Positions 6,849-13,440 of a DNA stretch of 19,888 bases are shown in pieces. Source of the stretch: Candidatus Woesearchaeota archaeon (GTDB lineage: Archaea; Nanobdellota; Nanobdellia; Woesearchaeales; GW2011-AR9); assembly GCA_016213985.1 (NCBI GenBank), contig JACRPJ010000100.1:1-19888 (forward strand), in the 5' to 3' direction. The notes beneath the pieces are model-generated. The model was given only the letters and a program-made list of their open reading frames with translations, was not told where the DNA came from and made no database searches. Every line of letters starts with the position of its first letter. The stretch's first letter is position 1. The position numbers were made by a program, and so were the translations under genes.

Positions 6849-6860
6849 ATATATAAAGAT
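6849..6860 (-). promoter_or_regulatory. TATA box of RHH antitoxin
   Basis: The minus strand reads ATCTTTATATAT, about 30 nt upstream of the ATG at 6824. Confidence 0.5.
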
Positions 6861-6876
6861 TTCGTTAATTTTATGG

Positions 6877-6891
6877 ATTTTCTGCCATTTT
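6877..6891. repeat. Right arm of PIN/RHH unit
   Basis: ATTTTCTGCCATTTT is the reverse complement of the PIN gene's 5' end (6144-6158). It lies upstream of the antitoxin promoter. Confidence 0.8.
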
Positions 6892-6935
6892 CTTATTGAC
6901 ACAGAATCTTACTATAAATCGAACGGTTTAGGTCG

Positions 6936-6976
6936 GTCGCCTGCGTCATAACTTCAACCTTCGCTATGCTCAATTA
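6936..6976 (+). repeat. Intergenic core repeat D (degenerate)
   Basis: GTCGCCTGCGTCATAACTTC then CTTCGCTATGCTCAATT. It keeps the CGCCTGCG start of core A and a CATAAC..TATG block. Downstream it shares AATTATTACTCGG with the right side of core C. Stem-loop 1 is missing. Confidence 0.5.
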
Positions 6977-6979
6977 TTA

Positions 6980-6988
6980 CTCGGGCGC
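6980..6988. repeat. Left arm of QNG1 unit
   Basis: CTCGGGCGC is nearly mirrored by GCGCCCCGAG at 7991-8000, immediately after the last stop codon of the QNG1 frame. Confidence 0.45.
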
Positions 6989-6996
6989 TTTCCGAT

Positions 6997-7008
6997 AATT
7001 TTATAAGT
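6997..7008 (+). promoter_or_regulatory. TATA box of QNG1-like gene
   Basis: AATTTTATAAGT, about 25 nt upstream of ATG 7028. This favours 7028 over a TTG at 7010 that overlaps the box. Confidence 0.5.
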
Positions 7009-7027
7009 TTTGAAACAATTTTGTGTT

Positions 7028-7990
7028 ATGATGATGAATCAAATTTTAAAAAGTATTAAAACAGTAATTGAAAAGTCAAAACATGTTAGGATAAATAAGG
7101 CAAATCTTAGAAAGATTTGCTTGAAATTTAATCCAAATGATGGTAAGTACTGGATGGGGGAATCACCTGTTGATTTATCTAAATTAGATGATAAAAAAAG
7201 ATTAAATTTTATTTTTGTTTTTAATTCTATCAATTTTTGCTACTGGGGTAATCCTAAATGGACAATTGAATATCAGAACAAACACTATGACGGGGCGTGG
7301 GGAATGATTGCTTCGATAGGGAGAACAATAGATGCTCAAATCCCCATATTAAATGCCAAATATCTATCTACACTAAGCAAAAATGATCTGTCAGAAATTT
7401 TAAGAGGCAATATTACAATTCCATTGTTTGATGAACGTCTGAAAATATTACAAGAAAATGGAAAAATATTGACAGAAAAATATCAAGGTCAATTTTCAGC
7501 GGTCATAGAAAAGGCTGACCAAAACGCATTGAGTCTCTTAGAGATACTTACGAATGATTTTCCATCTTTCAATGATAGTACAATACATGATGGTCAAAAA
7601 GTTCTATTTCATAAAAGAGCTCAATTAGCGATTTCTGACATTTACCATACTTTCAAATGTCGGGGATTTGGTGATTTGAAACATATTGATCAACTAACTG
7701 CATTTGCAGATTACAAGATTCCCCAATCCTTAAGAAAACTAGGAATTTCAGAGTATTCCAAAAAATTAGCAGCAAAAATTGATAATAAAATTCAGATGCC
7801 TGAGGGAAGCGAAGAAGAAGTAGAGATCCGCGCAAATATGATTTAGGTAATCGAACTAATGAAAAAAGAATTGAAAACAACAATTCCAAACGTAACTTCA
7901 ATGGACATCGATTCATACCTGTGGCTGTTAGGACAAAACAAATCCCCAGATGATAAACCCTACCATTTAACAGAAACTATTTTTTATTAG
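7028..7990 (+). pseudogene. Queuosine-salvage protein (QNG1/DUF2419 family) interrupted by in-frame TAG
   Basis: The frame from ATG 7028 matches the queuosine nucleoside hydrolase/salvage family. Landmarks are FNSINFCYW, a DGAWGM loop, LTAFADYKIPQSLRKLGISEYS and EEEVEIRA. Such proteins release queuine from queuosine (Q) nucleosides for reuse in tRNA. The frame stops at TAG 7844-7846 just after EIRANMI. With no frameshift it continues for 47 more codons (VIELMKKEL ... YHLTETIFY) to a second TAG at 7988-7990. The continuation is what the family's C-terminus should look like, and the stop falls where I recall a tryptophan (EIRAxxIW), so TGG to TAG is the simplest explanation. Recoding is possible but less likely, because TAG ends the lon gene normally. 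Truncation without loss of function cannot be excluded. Confidence 0.85.
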
Positions 7991-8000
7991 GCGCCCCGAG
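7991..8000. repeat. Right arm of QNG1 unit
   Basis: GCGCCCCGAG is the near-complement of 6980-6988. It also forms a local hairpin with the following CTTCTCGG. Confidence 0.4.
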
Positions 8001-8036
8001 AAAAACTTCTCGGAACGAAATCCGTCGGAACACAAG

Positions 8037-8135
8037 AAAATCCGAGATTCTCTGCGCATAGAAAACCAAGTTTTCTTGCGCTTCGTAACTGGCGGAGAGC
8101 ATAACACCGCACGGGTATGTCACGCCCAATTTCTT
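8037..8135 (+). repeat. Intergenic core repeat E (diverged)
   Basis: A strong hairpin at 8054-8081 pairs GCGCA-AGAAAAC with GTTTTCT-TGCGC around loop CAA. It is followed by GAGCATAACACCG and GGGTATGTCACGCCCAATT, which match the layout and order of the second half of cores A-C. It is the last copy before the core gene for S8e. Confidence 0.45.
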
Positions 8136-8148
8136 CCGGCAAGCTCTG

Positions 8149-8526
8149 TTAAATTAAGATTCCACTAATAGTTCCTTCCTGCCCTGGCCGAGAAGTTATT
8201 CTTGCTTTTCCTAATTTTGTTTCTACAATTGCCCCTTTAGTGATAACATTTCTGATAACCAACTGTGGGTTAGCCGGATTCTCTATCACATTAAGAATCT
8301 CCGTCTGGATTGTCTTTCCTTTTTTATCCGCTACACTTACAATGTTGATAGAAAGGTTAACTTGTTTTTTATTTCCACCCAGGGTTCTAATTGTAATGAC
8401 TTTCTTTTCCGAACTCAGCTTGGTACTAGCGGGAAACCCTCCCAGCTCGTAGTTCTTTTTAGTTCGGGAGTAATGATATCTCCCCCCCGAAGGCTTTCTT
8501 AACGATCTACGTTGTGATTTTGCCAT
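8149..8526 (-). CDS. rps8e: Ribosomal protein S8e
   Basis: 125 residues, a normal length for archaeal S8e of the small ribosomal subunit. Recognisable parts are the basic start MAKSQRRSLRKPSGGRYHYSR with KKNYELGGFPASTKL, the central IRTLGGNKK, and the end ITSRPGQEGTISGILI. It lies 24 nt downstream of the GTPase gene on the same strand but has its own TATA box overlapping that gene's 3' end. It marks the right border of the accessory island. Confidence 0.97.
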   Translation of the reverse strand: MAKSQRRSLRKPSGGRYHYSRTKKNYELGGFPASTKLSSEKKVITIRTLGGNKKQVNLSINIVSVADKKGKTIQTEILNVIENPANPQLVIRNVITKGAIVETKLGKARITSRPGQEGTISGILI

Positions 8527-8544
8527 GGAAAGTCAACTTTTAAT

Positions 8545-8560
8545 GGATATTTATAAAGAT
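8545..8560 (-). promoter_or_regulatory. TATA box of rps8e
   Basis: The minus strand reads ATCTTTATAAATATCC, centred about 27 nt upstream of the S8e ATG. It overlaps the last codons of the GTPase gene, suggesting leaderless separate transcription. Confidence 0.55.
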
Positions 8561-9288
8561 TTCTTTATTTTTCCCGCCTGCCAGTCTTTAAGAACCATCC
8601 GAGCCGTAGCGTCCATATTAATCTTACTCCCGGAGGAAAGTTTGTGGTACTTAATTCCAATTAGCTCTAGAATCTCTTCCGCATCATCTCCATAACTCCC
8701 ATAGAACCGGCAAATTAGTTCTTTATTCTTTTCGATTAACTTCAATGCTACCAGTTCTGGGTCTTTGATTTTTGCGTAATCCACTGCCCCGGTTAGACCA
8801 TGCTTAAATTCGTTTTTTTCTTTTTCTGGAAACACACCAGGAGTATCTAGAAAGGTAATTTTCTTTCCTACTCGGATTTTCTGCAATCCTTTAGTAAACC
8901 CGCTCGAGGCAGAAGTACGAGTAGCTGACTTACCAGACAGAGCATTAATCAGCGATGATTTCCCCACGTTGGGGTAACCAACTACACCCACCACTACTCT
9001 TTCTCCTTTGGATAGTTCCATGAGTTTCTTTTTAAGTAAGGTCGTGCCTAATTTTCGGGTGCTGGAGAGAAAGACACTAGGAATTAGCTTAGCCTTAATC
9101 TCTTCTGCTTCTTCTTTTGGGATAAGGTCACTTTTGTTTATGGCGTAAATTATTGTTTTACCGTATTTTCTTATCTTTCTTTCAATTTCTTTGTTTCTGG
9201 TTTCTTCGATCATACGGGCATCTAGTACTTCTATAACCATATCCGCTAGTCTTATTACCTCGTTTACATGTTTCCAAAAGCTGGGCAT
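8551..9288 (-). CDS. Circularly permuted GTPase (YlqF/YawG-type)
   Basis: 245 residues. The G motifs are in permuted order: G4 NKSD (51-54), G5-like SS (75-76), then G1 GYPNVGKSS (104-112), G2 region SGFTKG, and G3 DTPG (148-151). A helical C-terminal region (about 165-245) follows. This order defines the YlqF/RbgA and Nog2/Lsg1 class, which act mainly in large-subunit ribosome assembly. Position next to the S8e gene agrees with a ribosome-related role. Which archaeal subgroup it belongs to cannot be decided by eye. Confidence 0.92.
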   Translation of the reverse strand: MPSFWKHVNEVIRLADMVIEVLDARMIEETRNKEIERKIRKYGKTIIYAINKSDLIPKEEAEEIKAKLIPSVFLSSTRKLGTTLLKKKLMELSKGERVVVGVVGYPNVGKSSLINALSGKSATRTSASSGFTKGLQKIRVGKKITFLDTPGVFPEKEKNEFKHGLTGAVDYAKIKDPELVALKLIEKNKELICRFYGSYGDDAEEILELIGIKYHKLSSGSKINMDATARMVLKDWQAGKIKKSL

Positions 9289-9308
9289 ATTGATGTTATA
9301 AGCCTGAC

Positions 9309-9318
9309 GTTTATAAAC
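9309..9318. promoter_or_regulatory. TATA box of GTPase gene
   Basis: GTTTATAAAC is a perfect 10-bp palindrome centred about 26 nt upstream of the GTPase ATG (9288). The intergenic stretch carries divergent promoters. Confidence 0.5.
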
Positions 9319-9356
9319 ATTCTATTTTTGACTCCAATTCAGGTCAAAATAACCGT

Positions 9357-9369
9357 AAATTATTTAAGC
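9357..9369 (+). promoter_or_regulatory. TATA box of gene at 9393
   Basis: AAATTATTTAAGC, about 30 nt upstream of ATG 9393. Confidence 0.5.
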
Positions 9370-9392
9370 TCTAAACCGCAGTTAATAGCAAT

Positions 9393-10160
9393 ATGATTTA
9401 CCCCACTCAGCAGGAGCTGATGAATTGTGTTCTTTTTGGAGGAAAGCATAGTGCCCATGTGGAAGGCTATCTCCATAGTTGCGGTTTTAAAGTCATTGAT
9501 TTGGAAAGACCACACGACTTAGTCGGAACGGGAAATAAGTTTGCTCCGGAGGTACTACCCGGACTGGCTTTGGAAGCAAGGCTTTATGATGCACTAGAGA
9601 ATATCGTTGCAAAATTGACCACTAAAAATAGGGAAAAGTATGCCTATTTGCACTCTTTTAAAGGAAAGGACTTACTCCGAACGGTACTTTTGATTGAAGA
9701 AGAGCAAATAACCGCAGTTGCAGGTGTAGTGGAATTATGTCGCCAAGTTCGGGTTATCAATGACATAATCAAGCACACTGTGTCTATCCATCGGGAGCAA
9801 TATCATCATCGGATGTGGAATGGAGAGCAGCCTCATCCCGATGCTTGCGACCAAGATATGATTTTAGGAGCAGTGGATACAATATGTACATACCTTGAAC
9901 CGCGCAAGTATAACGGTGGGGCAAGGACCTTTCAGGAGATACGCAAATTAAACGAGATCAAAATTAACGCTGGATTTAAGCAATTTTGGATAAAGCAGGT
10001 GTTACTCGAAATGGAAAAAATAGGCCAGTTGAATTTAGATTCACTGGCAGATGTGGATGATTTACCTTCCCAGCTGGATTTCTTGCCCGAGTACAGATAT
10101 GACCAGATCAAAGCTAAAATAGGAGAAACTGTAGCCAGGGTTAAGGAAAACTACCGTTAA
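9393..10160 (+). CDS. Uncharacterised protein, 255 residues
   Basis: I do not recognise this family. It appears soluble and mainly helical, without signal peptide or membrane segments. Histidines and acidic residues cluster in HTVSIHREQYHHRMWNGEQPHPDACDQDM (about 129-157), which could be a metal or nucleotide site, but no known motif fits. There are few cysteines. It has its own TATA box and is followed after 30 nt by another plus-strand gene with its own TATA-like sequence. Codon use looks like that of neighbouring core genes, so it is probably a resident lineage-specific gene. Confidence 0.75.
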   Translation: MIYPTQQELMNCVLFGGKHSAHVEGYLHSCGFKVIDLERPHDLVGTGNKFAPEVLPGLALEARLYDALENIVAKLTTKNREKYAYLHSFKGKDLLRTVLLIEEEQITAVAGVVELCRQVRVINDIIKHTVSIHREQYHHRMWNGEQPHPDACDQDMILGAVDTICTYLEPRKYNGGARTFQEIRKLNEIKINAGFKQFWIKQVLLEMEKIGQLNLDSLADVDDLPSQLDFLPEYRYDQIKAKIGETVARVKENYR

Positions 10161-10161
10161 A

Positions 10162-10174
10162 TTATTAAATAATC
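10162..10174 (+). promoter_or_regulatory. TATA-like element of gene at 10191
   Basis: TTATTAAATAATC, about 23 nt upstream of ATG 10191. Confidence 0.4.
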
Positions 10175-10190
10175 CTATTATCATATACCT

Positions 10191-10484
10191 ATGGCCTTTT
10201 CTAAGACTTTCCCTAAGACCGTTCCGGGAACTAGCTACCCCCAGTGGGAGGAGGTGTATCTCACTCCAGAAGAAGAAAAATTAGTTGAGGAGCTATGTAG
10301 TAAAGAGAATGGTCTAATTCTGAGCGAATGTTTGCAGGAAGCCAAAGCCCTAGCCATTAAACAGGGAGTGAATTCCGATGAGAATGTGGTAAAGTTAGCC
10401 ATAGCTTTGTTCGAGAAAAGGGCCTCGCATGTAGTCTTCTGGAAAGAGATTAAAGCCAAAGAAAAATTTGATGAACAGAAGTAA
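10191..10484 (+). CDS. Small conserved archaeal protein of unknown function
   Basis: 97 residues. The start MAFSKTFPKTVPGTSYPQWEEV, an acidic helix TPEEEKLVEELC and the C-terminal VKLAIALFEKRASHVVFWKE form a pattern I associate with small conserved hypothetical proteins of DPANN-type archaea; no function is known to me. Highly charged and helical, without membrane segments. Its 3' end converges on the gene ending at 10500, with 15 nt between. Confidence 0.8.
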   Translation: MAFSKTFPKTVPGTSYPQWEEVYLTPEEEKLVEELCSKENGLILSECLQEAKALAIKQGVNSDENVVKLAIALFEKRASHVVFWKEIKAKEKFDEQK

Positions 10485-10499
10485 TTAAAATTCTAGGCA

Positions 10500-11087
10500 T
10501 TACCCAAAGTAGAGCAACGTCTCTTTGGCGATTCTTCGTAGGTTTCCAGCAATCCAAATATAGGAGGCAATAGCATTACCTACCTCTTTTACTCTGCCCA
10601 AAAATTTGTTCCATTCTTCTGAACTTACCCCTTCTCGCTTAGCCCTCTCTAAAAAAGGAAAAATTTCCGCTTCGCTGTTTCCGCTGGAAAGTAGTTTTAA
10701 GATAAGGCCAAGATTAACTCCTATCGAATCTCGGTAGTCGTGGTAAAATTTTAGAAAATATTTAACCTCTTTTATCCGCTTGGTGGTATAAACATCATTA
10801 GATGCCTTTTTTACATACGAGTGCATATTTCCGTAGTCGATGACCTTTTCTATTTTTCCTTTGTTCTTCCAGACCTTCCGGATCCATCTCTGGGGGTTGC
10901 TGATAAAGCCACCTCTTATAATTTTTAGCAACTGACCATAATTGGGAGGGTAAATTCCTGCAGCAGCCGACTTCTCAAATTGCTCGTATCTCTTACTTAA
11001 TGCCAATAAAGATTCGTGCAACACTTCTGTTCTTTTGCTTAATTCTTTAAACTCTTTAGCTACATCTTTTTCGGTTGCCATAATCAT
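10500..11087 (-). CDS. Uncharacterised helical protein, 195 residues
   Basis: Starts at ATG 11087 (MIMATEKD); ATG 11081 is an alternative. The open frame extends to a GTG at 11147, but the TATA-like AAATATTTAAAGTC (11113-11126) lies within that extension, so it is rejected. The N-terminal about 45 residues have coiled-coil character (FKELSKRTEVLHESLLALSKRYEQFEKSA). The rest is helical and rich in Lys, Tyr and Trp. There is no membrane segment or known motif. Confidence 0.75.
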   Translation of the reverse strand: MIMATEKDVAKEFKELSKRTEVLHESLLALSKRYEQFEKSAAAGIYPPNYGQLLKIIRGGFISNPQRWIRKVWKNKGKIEKVIDYGNMHSYVKKASNDVYTTKRIKEVKYFLKFYHDYRDSIGVNLGLILKLLSSGNSEAEIFPFLERAKREGVSSEEWNKFLGRVKEVGNAIASYIWIAGNLRRIAKETLLYFG

Positions 11088-11112
11088 CACTCGAGTACTA
11101 AACAATAAACAG

Positions 11113-11126
11113 ACTTTAAATATTTT
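11113..11126 (-). promoter_or_regulatory. TATA box of gene 10500-11087
   Basis: The minus strand reads AAATATTTAAAGTC, about 30 nt upstream of ATG 11087. Confidence 0.5.
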
Positions 11127-11209
11127 TCTAAAAATAAAAATCTCCACAGCAAGCTGTGAGGTATTAGGCCCATTTTCATTGAATAAAGCAATCAGCTCTT
11201 CTTCGGAGC

Positions 11210-11659
11210 TTATTTTTTCTTCAGATGCTTCTTAATAAAGCTCTCAAACTTTTCCACTTCAGCTTTGGTGTTAAAGAACAGGACATGTCTCTTGCCTTTG
11301 TGGGTTAGTAAATATCCCCCTAAGAACAGTTTGTCTAATTTATGATGTTTGATATCTTTTAGGTGAACCCTTTCCCTATTCGTTATATCTCGAATTTTTT
11401 TAATGATATCGAGGTGCTTGGGGGTAAGTTGGTATTCATTTCTGGCTGCTCTTGTTTTTTGTACCACAAAAGAAATCAGGAAGTACAATCCTAAGAATAT
11501 CGCCGTGAATAGTATTGCCAGAGTCCAAGTTTGTTCTAAACTAAAAAATGAGAAGACAAATATTAATATTGCCAGGATGACCACAAACAATATCTCTAAT
11601 CTTAGCAGGAAGAATTCCTTTACCGGAAACTTCCACGACAATTTGGTGGGCTGGACCAT
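11210..11659 (-). CDS. Small membrane protein with two TM segments and a PH-like cytoplasmic domain
   Basis: 149 residues. Two hydrophobic stretches close together (about 17-40 and 46-67) form a hairpin. A soluble tail (about 75-149) follows: YQLTPKHLDIIKK, LKDIKHHKLDKLFLGGYLLTHKGKRHVLFF and VEKFESFIKKHLKKK. Strand pattern and length recall bacterial PH (YdbT-like/DUF304) membrane proteins; this is a weak structural guess. It lies 5 nt after a second small membrane protein gene. A Shine-Dalgarno-like GAGGTAAT overlapping that gene's stop suggests coupled translation. Confidence 0.75.
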   Translation of the reverse strand: MVQPTKLSWKFPVKEFFLLRLEILFVVILAILIFVFSFFSLEQTWTLAILFTAIFLGLYFLISFVVQKTRAARNEYQLTPKHLDIIKKIRDITNRERVHLKDIKHHKLDKLFLGGYLLTHKGKRHVLFFNTKAEVEKFESFIKKHLKKK

Positions 11660-11664
11660 TTTTA

Positions 11665-11904
11665 TTACCTCTTGACCTCTGCTATTGGTGCCTTGGTCAT
11701 GCTTATCAGTGAAGCGATGAACATAGCTATGAATAGCAATAGAAATGCCGTGCCATAATTTGGGCTGGCTGGATAGACAAAATAGATTGAGAACAATATC
11801 CCGAGTATCGACAAAACCATGAAACTCCCTTTAAGTGGGCTAGGCCGCCACCGGGAAATCTTTTTAGGAGCAGTTTTTCTTTTTATGACTTTTCGTTTAG
11901 CCAT
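11665..11904 (-). CDS. Small two-TM membrane protein
   Basis: 79 residues. A strongly basic N-terminus (MAKRKVIKRKTAPKKISRWR) is followed by two hydrophobic segments (about 28-45 and 51-69), predicting an inner-membrane hairpin with cytoplasmic ends. It is unrecognised. It heads a two-gene operon with the PH-like membrane protein. A good Shine-Dalgarno, AGAGGTGAT, lies about 7 nt before the ATG, and a TATA-like CCTTTAAAAACAC is at about 11942-11954. Confidence 0.7.
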   Translation of the reverse strand: MAKRKVIKRKTAPKKISRWRPSPLKGSFMVLSILGILFSIYFVYPASPNYGTAFLLLFIAMFIASLISMTKAPIAEVKR

Positions 11905-11914
11905 TTAACCTATC

Positions 11915-11924
11915 ACCTCTTTAT
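11915..11924 (-). promoter_or_regulatory. Shine-Dalgarno of small membrane protein operon
   Basis: The minus strand reads AGAGGTGATA, 6-7 nt before ATG 11904. It stands out because most genes here look leaderless. Confidence 0.6.
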
Positions 11925-12069
11925 TCCTAGGAAAGCATTAAGTGTTTTTAAAGGTTGTGCTGGCGTTAAGTCAAGCGGAGAGTTCTTACCACTGCCGTTT
12001 AGCTTAGCTCCGAGCTTTCATTACCAATCACAGTTAACGACTTTTCTTAGGGATGACCATTCTTTAGCG

Positions 12070-13005
12070 TTAACTCTTATACACAAACTTATTCAGTAGC
12101 TTAGGCGCCTGCTTCCTTCTCTCCTGATGCCCTTTCAGGAAAGCATTAAGCTTTTCAATAAGTATAGCTTTCAATTCTCCACTCAGGAGCTTTCCTGATT
12201 TATAATCATTATAGATTTTCTGCAATTTATGATCATCTTCTTCAAAGTACTTTAGCCATTGGTAAGAAACATCAATCTCCGGATTGCCACCCTTTTTGCG
12301 GTGCTCTTCTACCGTAGCCTGTCCTCCCGAAAAAGCATATTTATTGATTTTGTCCTTTACTGCTTTAGGGTCGTCAGTAGTTATTATCGCAGTTTGTGCT
12401 GCCGTGCTGCTCATTTTTCCTTCCACTCCGGTAAGAGGAGGCATGAATTTGGCATGGATGATGGCCGGCTTGTGATAGCCCAATTTTTCGACCACATCTC
12501 TGCTAATGCGAAAGTGAGTGTCTTGATCTACTCCCAATGGAATCAGACAGGGACGGTGGGTTTTGTTTAAGATGTTTGGTAAAAATACTGGAACGGTTTG
12601 CATGGACGTGTAGAAAATACTTCCAATGTTGTTGGAATCATTAAACCCAAACGCTGCTTTAATGGTAGAGAAAGTAATTTTCTTGGCAACTTTTATAGCT
12701 TCCGGATACATAATCCCCGCATGCTTAGTGTCAATCAAAAAATGGGTCCCCAGATGTATCGGCCCGGAAGGTCCGCATCCGGTGTAGAGAAAGAACTTGT
12801 TTCCTTTTTCGTATTCATCTAAACACCAGTTAAGGTCGCGATGGGCAAAAAAGATTCCTCTACGCAGATAGGGATGGAGTTCTTTGGTGACCTTCTTAAT
12901 CCTTTCCAGTTCCTTAGGGGTCAATTTACTCAGCCCAAACTCTTTGATAAGGTATTCGTAGTCTATTTCTCCTTCCACTTTGTAGGGAGTGACTGTTTGT
13001 TCCAT
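12070..13005 (-). CDS. trpS: Tryptophanyl-tRNA synthetase with internal deletion
   Basis: 311 residues, eukaryote/archaeal type. Visible parts are the N-terminal IDYEYLIKEFG and LRRGIFFAHRDLN, the class I signature GPSGPIHLG (78-86), FGFNDSNNIG, IPLGVDQDTHFRISRDV (about 155-171), the GKMSS loop (196-200), FSGGQATVEEH and the anticodon-binding end with SGELKAILIEKLNAFL. Relatives are about 370 residues. The shortfall is one block: right after HLG (86) the sequence jumps to THFLIDTKHAGIMYPEAI. This omits about 60 residues of the Rossmann fold, including the QxTDDEKxLW segment that binds tryptophan. The deletion is in frame with no stop. It may be inactive, have another role, or reflect an assembly error. 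Confidence 0.92.
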   Translation of the reverse strand: MEQTVTPYKVEGEIDYEYLIKEFGLSKLTPKELERIKKVTKELHPYLRRGIFFAHRDLNWCLDEYEKGNKFFLYTGCGPSGPIHLGTHFLIDTKHAGIMYPEAIKVAKKITFSTIKAAFGFNDSNNIGSIFYTSMQTVPVFLPNILNKTHRPCLIPLGVDQDTHFRISRDVVEKLGYHKPAIIHAKFMPPLTGVEGKMSSTAAQTAIITTDDPKAVKDKINKYAFSGGQATVEEHRKKGGNPEIDVSYQWLKYFEEDDHKLQKIYNDYKSGKLLSGELKAILIEKLNAFLKGHQERRKQAPKLLNKFVYKS

Positions 13006-13028
13006 ACCCCTAAACTAAAATTATTCTC

Positions 13029-13041
13029 TTTATATATTTAT
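13029..13041 (-). promoter_or_regulatory. TATA box of trpS
   Basis: The minus strand reads AAATATATAAAGA, about 30 nt upstream of the trpS ATG. Confidence 0.55.
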
Positions 13042-13066
13042 TGCAGATATCCTGGATTTCCAAAAG

Positions 13067-13077
13067 GTTTTTAAAGC
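13067..13077 (+). promoter_or_regulatory. TATA box of tRNA-Glu gene
   Basis: GGTTTTTAAAG lies about 28 nt upstream of the tRNA 5' end (13101), in divergent orientation to trpS. Confidence 0.5.
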
Positions 13078-13120
13078 GACTATCCGTCTTCCGGGATAAG
13101 GCCCCGGTAGTGTAGTCCGG

Positions 13121-13210
13121 TAAACTTTAGTAAAGTTTAATCAAAGGTGGGCGACGTTCGGAACTTCGTTCCTCAGTCCCCCGGTTAAAAACTAACTGAA
13201 GATTGGACAA
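13121..13210 (+). other. tRNA intron 1 (D-loop)
   Basis: 90 nt. Central helix GTCC (13115-13118, exon) pairs with GGAC (13205-13208, intron). The bulges are GG|T and AA|A. The inner helix AA-CTTTAGT pairs with ACTGAAG-TT with one mismatch. The mature D-loop reads AGTCCGGACTA. Inside lies a GGAACTTCGTTCC hairpin. Confidence 0.8.
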
Positions 13211-13230
13211 ACTATCATCCTACACTTTCG

Positions 13231-13330
13231 GCAGCTTTTAGGCAAGTTAAAAGTTGCACCAAGATGCTTTTAAGTGGGGCACTCGCCTCATTCGACCCCA
13301 CGACGAACAATTGCGGTAAAGTTGGGAGAG
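13231..13330 (+). other. tRNA intron 2 (anticodon loop, 37/38)
   Basis: 100 nt. This is a textbook BHB: the anticodon stem is the outer helix, CTTT (32-35) pairs with GGAG (13325-13328), the bulges are CG|G and AG|A, and inner helix CAGCTTT pairs with AAAGTTG. It holds a GTGGGG...CCCCAC stem-loop enclosing CTCGCC. Confidence 0.9.
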
Positions 13331-13351
13331 ATGTAGGGACCCGGGTTCAAA

Positions 13352-13440
13352 AGCCAGTTACGCTAGGCGAACGTACTCAAGTGGGGTGTTCGCTAACGCT
13401 CAACCCCACGATATAGCAAAATAATGTAACTGCTAGAAAC
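13352..13440 (+). other. tRNA intron 3 (T-loop, 59/60)
   Basis: 89 nt. The T-stem is the outer helix. The central helix TTCA against AGAA has one A-A mismatch; the inner helix is CAGTTAC / GTAACTG. The boundary could shift by 1 nt. It holds GTGGGG...CCCCAC enclosing TTCGCTAACGCTC, a motif shared with intergenic core B. Confidence 0.78.

Noticed and set aside
7844..7846. Pyrrolysine or general TAG recoding
   Set aside because: TAG is used as the normal final stop of the lon fragment (162-164) and again at the end of the QNG1 frame, and the interrupted position looks like an ordinary tryptophan.
11088..11235. Longer N-terminus or separate small protein upstream of the gene at 10500-11087
   Set aside because: The frame stays open and looks partly protein-like, but it has no ATG. 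The TATA box lies inside it, and it overlaps the end of the membrane protein gene.
12033..12075. GTTAACG...CGTTAAC hairpin downstream of trpS as a small RNA
   Set aside because: The 7-bp stem with a long loop has no C/D or H/ACA boxes, and half of it overlaps the trpS stop region. Not enough support.
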